This document shows positions 13,701 to 23,840 of a stretch of 64,000 nucleotides of DNA, in pieces. Source of the stretch: Steromphala cineraria. Taxonomy: Eukaryota; Mollusca; Gastropoda; Trochida; Trochidae. A model generated the notes under the pieces. It ran no database searches. It saw only the letters and a program-made list of their open reading frames with translations, and was not told the origin of the DNA. Location of the stretch: contig OU744730.1 of NCBI GenBank assembly GCA_916613615.1, positions 26,855,406 through 26,919,405 on the forward strand, written 5' to 3'. Made by a program: the position numbers and the translations under genes. Every line of letters begins with the position of its first letter. Position 1 is the stretch's first letter.

Positions 13701-14050
13701 CAAAGGGGAATAGCACGTTTTAGGGGCATATAAGTTGATGTCAGAAAAATGAAAATAAATGGTTCCAATTGAAAGACAATGTATTTAAACTAAATGAAGC
13801 AGTAATAAATCAAATATATAATATAAGATTCAACTATGCGGTTCCTTTATCTTACACAAAATACATCAAAGGTGTTAACACAAAAATGGCCGCCAATGGA
13901 CTTTATGTGAATCTTTATAATTTGTTCTCTGATTATGGATGATTGGTTGTGTAATGAGATTTTGACACTATTACATTTAGCATTAACGTACAATTATCAG
14001 TGAAAAATTAAAAATTAAAAATTTCAAAAAACGTGCTACTGCCCCTTTAA
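13701..14050 (+). mobile_element. Family A MITE-like element, copy 1
   Basis: The 5' end is slightly degraded (AAAGGGGAATAGCACGTTTT). The 3' end is intact (AAAAAACGTGCTACTGCCCC then TTTAA). The interior shares TGGTTCC, CTAAATG, AGCAGTAAT and a conserved ATGGCCGCCAATGG block (13,885 on) with the other copies. No coding capacity. Confidence 0.75.
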
Positions 14051-15029
14051 TGCATAAGTGAGAGAATCTGCTGACACTAATGCAGGCGCCTGTCTGTCTC
14101 TTCAGTGTAACTTTTCGTGAACTTGACTTAAGCAAATATGGATAGTTGTGCTTCTTTAATTAGTTAAAGAAACTTGTAGCGACAGAGGCAACGGGGCAAA
14201 GAAACAAATGTCAAACTGCAGTTCGTTTCAATATTGAGTTTGAGCATTGCACAGAAGCGACACCAATTACGACTTTGTAAAGAAAACGCAACTTTGAAAA
14301 AAATTGTGGTTTTTGTGATTTTTAATTTTGACAGCTACGTCATTAACCTTCTTGGTATGAACATTGGTATATTGGAAACTACTTGTATTTTTGAACTTCT
14401 CATCGACTTTAGTTTGATAAATGGTTTATAACAAATTTATGAACTCAAGTTCACCAGGTATCATTGTGCGTGCCTTCCACTGACCTTATGATTTATTTTA
14501 GTTTAAATAAACATCAAAGTTCATTATTTTCGTACTACTAAATCAATGTCTATGTATCATGAAACTACGGAAATGATATATGAAATAGTCATTCTTACTC
14601 AAAACAGGTACGAATTGCGAGATCTGTAATACAGGAATTTGCAAATTTTAAGAAATTTTGTGAAAACTTCAACGATCACGGTATGTTATGACATAAATAA
14701 TTGAAGCAATATTTAATGCTTGACTCTAGATGTCCTTATTTTTCATAGAATAAATAAAAAAAATATTCCTAATTCTGTAAAAAATAGGGTTTCTTTAAAA
14801 ACTATATAAGAATTCTGTCATTATGATCTCGAACGTTGTATATTTCGTGCTTAAAAACACGCCTTCAATTTTACCCCATAAGCACTCAGGAAAATACTGA
14901 ATATAAGCTAACTCGTGTGTATCAAACTATTAAACACATTACTGACATACAATACCTACAGGCAATACCTGTAATAGGTAGACATACACTGTTTACAATC
15001 TTTTCCATTTATGGACGAAGACGCTAAGA

Positions 15030-15258
15030 GATCTCTACTATCTCTCAACCGTGAGAAGAGTTGCTAGTCGAGATAAATAAAACTCAAACACAGAGCCCTT
15101 TTCATACGAAATCTGCGTGTAGGCATACAATGTCGTGCTAGGGGAAGTGACCCTTGACACCGAAATATCGCTTTTTAACCTGACCTATATATCGCGCGAC
15201 AATCGCGTGCAGGGACTAGCAGACGACATCGGGTAGTTTGGTGGGGGCAGACGACAAG
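15030..15258 (+). promoter_or_regulatory. Candidate promoter and noncoding first exon ending at a consensus donor
   Basis: A CpG-richer patch with a TATA-like string (CCTATATATCGCG, about 15,184) followed by two exact GCAGACGAC motifs (15,219 and 15,247). The second lies directly against a good donor (CAAG|GTATGT at 15,259). This is what an untranslated first exon on the + strand would look like, possibly for the formin gene about 7 kb downstream. There is no transcript evidence, and exon 1a lacks a strong acceptor. Confidence 0.28.
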
Positions 15259-16706
15259 GTATGTTCCACTAAATCATAAGTCATTTAGCATTTTTAGTCG
15301 ATATTTGTGCTTTCTGTATGATTACATGTTGTTAATATTTGTCATAATGAGAAACCCTAAGGGTAGGTAGACATTTATGTATTTACTCGAATGGTGACAA
15401 CTGTTCAATGGTATAGATGTCACCTTAACCCTTTTCGGTCCAATCGCTAGTTGTCATTTTGGTATGTTCTGTTTTTCTATTATATAAGGTCTTTGTTAGT
15501 AAAAAACTGACGGCCACGTCAAATGCAGTAGATGTCGACATGTTGTAACAAATGTTCAATGTTTGATGTCCCTTGTCACTTTCATCTATGTTGGTTTCAA
15601 AGTATATTCATTTTTACGCAAACGCTCTATTGATCTAGTCGCGTTACCTTCAACTTTTTAATCAGAGGGTTCTGTGATAAAACACTGATAAGTGATCGAT
15701 TTTGCAGCTAAACTTTCTCCTCGACTGTGTATCATTATTGCCACGCCTATAGCCGTTCTTGAAATAATCATGTACAGTTGAAATGGGTATATACAAGCTT
15801 TTATGATTACATGTACTGTGTAATATGAGACAGTTCGGACAAAAGCGAAAGTTTCATAATTCAATCAATGATTTCCATGCTATTAACCCCATCAAGGCCA
15901 AATGACTTAAACAAACCCTTGCAAAGAATCAACGACTCATGGTTTCGTGACACGAGTCTATTACCGGTCCAATATTACGTGATCACGACCAATAACCCAA
16001 AGATTTCAAGCACAGTGCTTCGCTCCTTTGTATAGGCTACCTCCGATACAGTTATATATTACATTTGTCGATATGTTTGTTGATATAGTCGCTGGAGTTA
16101 TTATACCTGTCACATAATGTACTTCCTGTTCTCGTGCTGGGGTCACGTGACCTGGTCATTTATGGTGTAACACGAGGTTGCTTCCACGACACACCTCTCG
16201 CTATGGGTCGTGTCAAAATACATGCATAATGTCTTTACGGTTCGACTAGTATAGCGAAATTATGACTCATTCGTACGTTCCGAAAATATGTACTTCTCAT
16301 TCATTTCAAATAGACATGTGTTGATTTGTTGAGTTGTTTCAAAAATAATAGAATGTCGTATTCAACCATTGGGTAATTGATGCATATAATAGCAATATTT
16401 AGGCTATTTTTTTAAATAATCAAGTGATTTTTCGGTATTTCACTGGGTTGAATGAGAACATCCTATATTACGGTATTTTTAGCTCATACTCTTCTGTTCG
16501 TTAGACACTAATTTAGGTTATAATGCAGTAGTATATCTTATAAAATCATTGGTTTATTGGTTGTGAGGCTATATATATTGTGACAGTTAGGGTAGGCATT
16601 TAGATATTCTTGTGATTTATCGATACTTGACAACAATTTCACTATCATGACCTATATGCCATATCTTTTCTTAGAAGCCATGTGAAGCAGAACTACTTCT
16701 TTGTTT

Positions 16707-16733
16707 ATGACGTCACATAATGTGTGACGTCAT
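16707..16733. promoter_or_regulatory. Perfect inverted repeat of two full CRE sites
   Basis: Two 11-bp arms (ATGACGTCACA and its exact reverse complement) are separated by 5 bp. Each arm contains the full CRE octamer TGACGTCA (16,708 and 16,725), the site bound by CREB/ATF bZIP factors. The arrangement is seen directly; regulatory use is inference. Confidence 0.45.
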
Positions 16734-17025
16734 GTATTCTTGCATTGTTCATTTAGGTTTTTGATTTGGTAGGTCATTAGTCAAGGCGTCTCCAAAACTT
16801 TTCTAGTGATATTCAGAATGATCAAACTCTTGGCTGATGTGACGTATTTCAGTTCTGTTTATGAACGTTTCTAATGCACTGTTTTGATTAATATAGTCAG
16901 CAAGTAAGATTTCATTAGAAATATTGTGACAACTGTTGTTGTTAAATTGTCGACAGCATTTAGTTGTTATGACATTTAAAGCATATTGCAAAATGCCATA
17001 TCAAACTATACAGCTTTATCAACAA

Positions 17026-17275
17026 ATCAACATGGAATATTGTTATAAGTTGTCATCTGTCATTCTAAAACCTGTGCATTTGAAAATCAACATGGAATAT
17101 TGTTATAGGTCATGTGTCATTCGAAAACTTGTGCATTTGAATATCAACAAATTGACATGGAATATTGTTATTAGCCATGTGTCATTCGAAAATTTGTGCT
17201 TTTGAAATATAGAAATCAACATGGATTTTGATATTGTTTAAAGTTGTCGTGGGCCATTCGCATACTTTAAACTTC
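17026..17275 (+). repeat. Four-unit minisatellite, about 60 bp period
   Basis: Units begin ATCAACATGGAATATTGTTA near 17,026, 17,086, about 17,147 and 17,215 (the last diverged). They share TGTCATTCGAAAA and TTGTGCATTTGAA. Confidence 0.85.
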
Positions 17276-17857
17276 TAAAAATACCCCGCCTCAAGCAATA
17301 ACTTCCCATTTTAACGATTTTCGAAAACTGTTAAAAGCTCAATAGAAAAAAATGCCAATCAATAAAATACCACTTTGGATTAGCAGCAAATCCTTGATAA
17401 TGTTCGACTTGTCAATAGTTGCAAAATAGTGTCGTGCAGTTCAAAGCACTTGATTTGTTCAAGTCGATTCGAGTTGCTAACACTTGAATTTGAAGCGATC
17501 TCTCCTTTTAAATTTTTCACATTTTTAAAAACTGTCTTTTGATGACGAGTTTATTGACAATGGCTTGACTTTGGGAACTTCAATTACAAATACTTGTTAT
17601 GTAACACTTCGTGGTGGTAAGCTAATAGTTTGATGCGAGAACGATCTTTATTTTCTTTTCTTGTATCAGTTACCCATTACCAATTTGACCGTATAGGAGC
17701 CGTTTTGGGTAAAGCTTTAATCTAACAGTAAACTCATTTAATCAGATATAAAAAATAATTGAGGTTTTGAATAGAAAATTCAACTCCGCAAAATTTCGCT
17801 ACGCACTTGACTATATAAACACGTCGCATGTTTAAACCATTTGCCTTATTCGGAATA

Positions 17858-18053
17858 GTCTGTCATCCAGACCCTTAAGCATAAATATTCAATTGATGAC
17901 GAACCCAGTCTAGAAAAGTATAGCAAGTCTAGATCGCTCAGCTTTAGGCTGAAGTCAAAGCATCTTCTGGGCTCCATTTTGTTATAATACATGAATTGTT
18001 CAAAGATATTGTCAATATTGAAAAAAAAACCTTCTGAGACTGCGTCTATATTC
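17858..18053 (+). repeat. Family B repeat copy
   Basis: Starts TAGTCTGTCATCCAGACCC and contains the family's AGTCTAGAAAAGTATAGCAA and TCTTCTGGGCTCCATTTTG blocks. It ends in a decayed GAGACTG tail. A family A copy follows 80 bp downstream. Confidence 0.7.
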
Positions 18054-18132
18054 AGAAGTACACTGAGGTGTAGTGTGTGGGTTTGTAACTTAAGAATACA
18101 ATTAACTCAAAAACGTACATTCAGTGTAAATC

Positions 18133-18502
18133 TTAAAGGGGCAGTAGCACGTTTTTAGGGGGAATATAAGGTTATGTCGGGAAAATGAAAATTAATGGTT
18201 CCAACTGTATTTAATGTATTTAAACTAAATGGAGCAGTAATAATTCAAATATGTAACGTTCAGTTTAGCCATGCGATTCCTTTTTCTTACACAAAATGAA
18301 TTAAGGTGTTCAGAAAATATGGCCGCCAATGGATTGTGTGTGAATCTTCATACTTTGTCATCTGACTATCGATGATCGACTTGTGTAATGAGAATTTTGA
18401 CATTGACAATATAATACATTTAATATGAACTTACAATTATCAGTGAAAATTTTAAAATATAAAATTATCAAAAAACGTACATTCAGTGTAAATCTTAAAG
18501 GG
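18133..18502 (+). mobile_element. Family A MITE-like element, copy 2, with abnormal 3' end
   Basis: It starts with an intact TTAAAGGGGCAGTAGCACG terminus and has the full interior including GGCCGCCAATGG. The expected 3' terminus is replaced after AAAAACGT by a second copy of the 5' flank (ACATTCAGTGTAAATC, then TTAAAGGG). The same string lies directly before the element at 18,112-18,140. Confidence 0.7.
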
Positions 18503-19577
18503 ACCAAGGAGGGTAATGACCCATGGCCTGATCGTTTGTGACATATGTGAAAAAGAGGGGATTTAAGGAATGCTTTATTTAATTACAAGAGACAGTCGGA
18601 TAAGAGATCATGAGTGTCAAGAGGGTTATATGTTTTATGTTATTACTTACTTCACCAGACGTTTATAGCTGTAAGCTTTCTGGTTTCTCTTAAATCTCTC
18701 CTTTAAGACCTCACACACCTTACACAGCGTGTTTGTCTGGAAACGTACACTTGAAATTGATATTTAAAAATCTTGATTATCGTGGACGTAGATTTTAGGT
18801 CATTCTCTCCCCCAAAAGACAGCTCAGTCATTCCCAAGCCTCTGTTCTTGTAGGCCAAAAATGGGATAGAAAGGTAGAAATCTGATTGGAGGCAATCCAA
18901 GTTAGTGTGCAATCAGGAGGAGAGAATTAGCTTAGGTAGATGTATCAGATCATAACCTAGTTGGTTTTAATCTGTGTCTTAATGTTGTGTTATATATCCA
19001 AAATCGAACAGAACGAGAATTGAATATTCAAAATTAATTCCAATGTATGTGGGAATACTGATTTGAACTTTTCTAATATCAATAGTTTAGATAGATATAT
19101 CAGTATCAAATCCAACATTAAAACAGTAAATACTTCTTGAATACTACAAATCTGATAATTTGTACCAAAATAACGACAATATGCAGAATGTTCAGTTATC
19201 TCTTGAGAATTATATGGACAAATATAAAAGCCGTTATGACGTTAAATGAACCGAATTATCACCGAAGGTCCTCTCTAATAAAAAATCACCTGACACTAAG
19301 GTAACAAAAGCGCGTATAGATCTTCTTCGATCTCTGTACACTAAATAATAACAGATCTATAGAAGTCAGTTGACATGTTGTATTCAGTTGTGGATACCAG
19401 TGGAGACCCGGTGACAAAACGTTACATTATAGGATCTCACAAGGTGGGGTCAGACAATGATGTCAATTGGTACAGCCACTCTTTACTATGGTGTTGAGTG
19501 TTATTGAGTCCCTGTGTATGCATAGGTTTTAGTTTGTTATACTGTTAGTAAATGCCTAAGCGTGCCCACGTGTATGA

Positions 19578-19872
19578 ATTGTAGGCCTGTTGGTTTTCAG
19601 AAAGTATAAATATTGATTGATTGTGCACACCTAATGCGTAGTTTTGGAGTTGAATTCTGGTATGATACTAACATGATATTGAAAAGAATGAAACTGTTGA
19701 TTTGACAGTAGTTTGTTACATTGCACTTAAAGGGGCAGTAGCCATTCTTAGGGGGATATAAGTATGCAGTGTAGGCCTGCGTCGTTTTCAGTCAGAATGA
19801 AGATTGATTGTGCATAAATATTCCGTAGTATGCATAGTTTATGAACTGAATTTTGGTTTGATACTTACTGCA
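19578..19872 (+). repeat. Two-unit diverged duplication with a family A fragment between
   Basis: Unit 1 (about 19,578-19,672) and unit 2 (about 19,770-19,872) share TGTAGGCCTG, GTTTTCAG, GATTGATTGTGCA, ATGCATAGTTT-like and GAATTTTGGTTTGATACT-like strings. The family A terminal fragment lies in the spacer. Confidence 0.6.
19727..19765 (+). mobile_element. Family A terminal fragment
   Basis: About 38 bp matching the 5' end of the family (TTAAAGGGGCAGTAGCCATT, then AGGGGGATATAAG). The interior and 3' end are missing. It sits between two diverged copies of a flanking sequence (see findings). Confidence 0.55.
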
Positions 19873-20999
19873 TTATATATTCTTGTGGTATAAAATAAGG
19901 AAACGTCTTTCAGGCAAATCCAAAAAGTTTGTATTTGTGCATGATTTCTAGTATCCGAGATTTGATCTAATTCGTACAGAGGTAGGATCGTGATACTTTA
20001 TGACCTTGATCTACCTCTGTGGGGAGAGAATGGCATGACTAATATTAAGGTCAATTATTTTAAGTAGAAAAGTTATGAAAATATGTTTGAATCAGTTAAA
20101 GATTGATCACACTGATTTCCTAAAAGTACGATTATAATGTCTATACGTGATTTTTGCATGTTACTTTCAAATGACAATAACGCTCTAAATGGCCGTGCTT
20201 TGGATTAATCATACCATGACGTCATATAGTACTGTCCTATAGATATATTCGTCCTTTTTATAACCTGGTGGTGTTGCGGTACAAGGTTTTGACGATGGCG
20301 TGTGTATGTTTGTGTATGTTTTATTGCTAGTGGGTGCTTGAGGACACACCAACTGATAACTTCAGAGTCTTTCAGTCTAACCTAATATACTTGACCTTTA
20401 TGGGATTAAAACATCCTGTTTGAAGAGAACTCTTCATAGTGAATCGTTTTTATATTCTTTCAAATAAAGAAGATAACATTCGGTGTTAACACAACTATGC
20501 TGTTGAAGTTTTAAAAAACTGATTTTGCCTCATCGTGCAACTTTGTTGGTGTCCACTCTCAAATTTCGTTTTGTTGTGTATGTTTCACTTAGATACTTCT
20601 GTTTGGATTTAAGGTATTCTTTTCTATTTTAAGGGTTTTCTGCAGTCATAAAATCATTTGTTGACATACATATGTATAGTTGCAGTTGCTTGCCATAACA
20701 ACGTCATTTAATATTGTGAAATTGTTTCCTGTTTCATGTTACATGTATAGTATTTGACAGATGTTTAATTGAAACAGGTAATATATTATTATCCATGACA
20801 GATCCAATTTCTAAAAAAAACTTGTATCTTTACAAGTTGGCAATACAATCTTTGTCATTTAATGGTTAAATGAGAAAATAATTTCGAGATTTATCCGACA
20901 TATCTTATGAAACTCATAACCTACATAACCACCAATTCTAACCATCTACCATCAGTGAGAGGACTAAGGATATTATTATCATTCAGGACTGCTCGTGTG

Positions 21000-22241
21000 T
21001 CTAAGCCAGCTCCCGCTGACAAGCCCGAGTGTAACTCAATGTTTACGAGTGCTTTACCCACATTCAGCCCGCGACCTTGGCGGCAGGTCTCGGTTTGAAT
21101 TTGATTCGCTCCAGTGCTCCATGCTGCCAGTTTGAATCTTACCTTCCGCTTTACCTATCCGAGTATATAGGTAATGGGACCTTCATCGATGGCTCTCAAG
21201 TGCCGGATAAATATCGATCTCTGATGTCGTCTGATCGAGCACGTGGAGAGCAGACGACAATTCAGGTGTGGTCCTGCGCGTGCCAAATCAAAGCCATGTT
21301 TATCTGAGGCGAGTCTTACAGTTTTACTCCCGCATGCATCATCTCAAGAAGCAGACGACAACAAAGATGAAGTGACAGAGAGCCCAATCCAAGTTTAAAC
21401 GAGACAGCTAATCCTGAGTTGGCACGCCCTGAAGGATTGCCTTCCTAAAACACACTTGGACCAGCTATGAAGCCTTCTTCGCAAGCTGTCAATACTTTCA
21501 TTCATACGCACGTCGGCCTGCACTCGATATATAGCTATGTTGACAAATTTGCCTTATAATAGTTCTACCAGTTGGCAAGGATCAGTCTACGTCTGTGGTG
21601 TGTGATGTTGTGCATGTTGGAGGGACTGTAGTGGAGACTGGGACAGTCCTGTCTCTCAGTTCACCTGGTAGGACTCACATGTGCGTGTGTGGCTGAGGAA
21701 CAGTTGGGTGGTTTAAATAGACAACCAGCTGTGTGTCTCTGAGTCCAATCTAGGGTGGTGTGGACAAGAAGATCCTCGTGTGGATTCATAGACAGCAGTT
21801 CCCTATCTACCCTCTCTACTTCATAGAATTGGTATAGTAGATATACCAGCATGTGTCATGATATACACCCTCGCCACCTTGAACGTTCCTGTCCAAGTGT
21901 GTTTGAAATATAGTTTATTCCAGTGAATAACCAGTTCGGTGTAGGATAGTGTTGGAGACAGTGTCAGTCTCAGAGAGGTGTCAGTCTCAGACGGTGTGGA
22001 TAGACACCTAACTGTGAGGTGCTGTAGACAGACAGACCAAAAGGTCTGAGATGGTGTGGAGAGACAGAAGGTCCCACGAGGAATCTAGCTAGACAGACAC
22101 TATACCGTCAGATGATGTGACAACACAACACCAAACTTTCAAATGGTATGGATAGTTGACACATCTATTTGATAGAGTCCATCATTGTATGGGCAGACAA
22201 GTTGGTCTATTCCGAGAGTCCAGCCACATGCTTCGAATGAT
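21000..22241 (+). promoter_or_regulatory. Probable promoter and 5' UTR of exon 1a
   Basis: This stretch is richer in GC and CpG than its flanks and ends at the exon 1a start codon. It carries two exact GCAGACGAC motifs (21,250 and 21,351), a related inverted site (GTCGTCTGA at 21,226) and TATA-like strings at about 21,171 and 21,529. The part from about 21,600 on is purine/GT-rich, with repeated GTGTCAGTCTCAGA units at 21,961 and about 21,979, and contains upstream ATGs, for example at 22,189 with a short frame that overlaps the start region. The transcription start cannot be fixed from sequence alone. Confidence 0.4.
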
Positions 22242-22604
22242 ATGGGGGTAGAGCATGTGTCTACCCCCGGGGTACGCTATCTACTGGATAGAAGGTTGAG
22301 AGCCACCCCCGGACAGTCTCTCACCACCCCCGAGCACCTGATCCTTACCCCACGGGATCACTTTGTGACCCCCAGGGATCACATTGCTACACCTAGAGAT
22401 TACTATGTTACATCCAGGGACAAACTGCCTATCCATCTGGAACAGTATGCCACCCTCAAATTCAGACCTTCCTACCCCCGGGAAAACTTTGCCACCCCCA
22501 ATCACAACCCCTCCACCCCAGGGGTACAAACCACTCCCAGGTCTGGGGGGAGTGTGGCTAGCTGTACAATAAGAAGAAGTGGGGGACCCTTCGTCAGTAG
22601 AAAG
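22242..22604 (+). CDS. Formin-like gene, alternative coding first exon 1a
   Basis: This exon encodes 121 residues and ends in phase 0 at a consensus donor (AAG|GTGAGT at 22,605). I chose the ATG at 22,242 because it has G at -3 and G at +4 and lies downstream of an in-frame TAG at 22,173. The open frame runs upstream to about 22,176, but with no ATG. The peptide is rich in Thr, Pro, Arg and Asp and is probably disordered. Residues 29-63 hold five seven-residue repeats of the form TPRDHxx (TPEHLIL, TPRDHFV, TPRDHIA, TPRDYYV, TSRDKLP), with further TP pairs up to residue 99. These are potential proline-directed phosphorylation sites, which is inference. I see no membrane segment or signal peptide. 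The exon is GC-richer than its surroundings and joins in frame to the DEP exon at 57,673. A noncoding exon upstream cannot be excluded: possible acceptors end at 21,659 and 22,196, both weak. Confidence 0.72.
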
Positions 22605-23377
22605 GTGAGTGCATATGTCTATCCACTTTACATACCAGTCGAGTGATGTTGCATTCACGTATGTATGACAGATAAGGAGATACAGTATGTCGTGAAAGCT
22701 GTTTAAAATACCGTGGTGACATTTTGACATTTTAAAGGGAAAGTAGGGGACGTTTACGGTTATCCAGACATAGGTTCTTTCAACGCTGTTAAAGATTTAC
22801 ATAATTTTGTTGGTTTTGTTGTTGAACAGAGTTTGTATAAGAGGTTTTCAATTATTTATTATTTGAATAATATTGCACAATTGCTGCCGTTGTTCATGAA
22901 CAATAACAGGAATTTGGAAAATTTGAAAAATGCAGATGCATTTGAAATGTACATGACTTGCATACATGGGAATTCGTGATGCGAATAAACTAAGCACTGA
23001 CGTTGAATGCGTGATTTGAATCAATATTTTCATTGAAATCAACACAAATTATCGTTATTGTAAATAATAGATTTCCTTGTTGACATGACACAAATTACAC
23101 GAAACACTACGTAATAAGAGTTAGTATTAATATCAACTATCAGCCTTATACAATAATAATTTTTTTTAAAGATTTACAAAAAAAAAAAAAGATAATTTCT
23201 AATCAGTGTTATATTTAACAAAACATAAGGAAGGTATAAACGGGAGTAAAGGGTTAAGACCATTTGAATGGATTTCTATATTCAGATCGCAAGTGACTTA
23301 CCACGCCGCCTAGCTAATACAAACAATGTTCTAAATATACTTGGACAATCCAACTTTTCTAAATAAAGGAACGGTAT

Positions 23378-23840
23378 AGACCGACTTACCCTCATTTCTT
23401 TCAGTTAAATCCTTTCAAAGAACTGTCAATAATAATAACTTGTAATTTCCTGCTTTACCGCGATTGGTTAATTTTTGTTTACCAGGAAGATAAATAAAAA
23501 ACAAAGAGGAAGATTTGCTGAAATAAGGACGTTTTTAGTTGAATTGAAGTTCTTCCATATGATTCAATTCTGAGAATGACATTCTACAATTTCCTGCATT
23601 AAAATGATTGGATAGTTACATTTACCCGGAAGTCAAAGAAATACAAATCAGACAGGGATGATACTGGTAAAATATAACCTACCGAAGATCATTTTGGGCT
23701 ACGATACCTTATTTCTTCAAATCAAATCTCTTCTAAGAATTTTCAATTGCTTTTCCCTACAATGAAGTCACTCGGTTGAATTAAACCCGGAAGATGAGAA
23801 AATAGATTTCAAAGAAAAGGGAAGATGGGACATATTATTT
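23378..23840 (+). repeat. Three-unit diverged tandem repeat
   Basis: Units near 23,380, 23,552 and 23,682 share a CAATTTCCTGC-like block, GATTGGTTA/GATTGGATA/CGGTTGAAT and ACCCGGAAG followed by an A-rich tail. Period is 130-170 bp. By-eye alignment only. Confidence 0.5.

Larger units (their letters stand above)
14051..20999. other. Noncoding DNA upstream of exon 1a
   Basis: Holds the 15.2-kb first-exon candidate, a CLEAR-type palindrome at 16,142, the CRE pair, the 60-bp minisatellite, family A and B copies, and the 19.6-kb duplication. The rest is AT-rich without recognisable features. Confidence 0.55.

Noticed and set aside
16936..17205. 89-residue frame with repeated NMEYCY-type peptide
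   Set aside because: Produced by a 60-bp minisatellite whose period is a multiple of three. No start context or domain.
22185..22241. Upstream extension of exon 1a as coding sequence
   Set aside because: The frame is open but begins at a non-ATG codon. The first in-frame ATG is 22,242, with a good context.
22281..22730. 149-residue open frame on the minus strand over exon 1a
   Set aside because: Shadow of the GC-rich coding exon. The + strand has the splice donor and sensible codon pattern.
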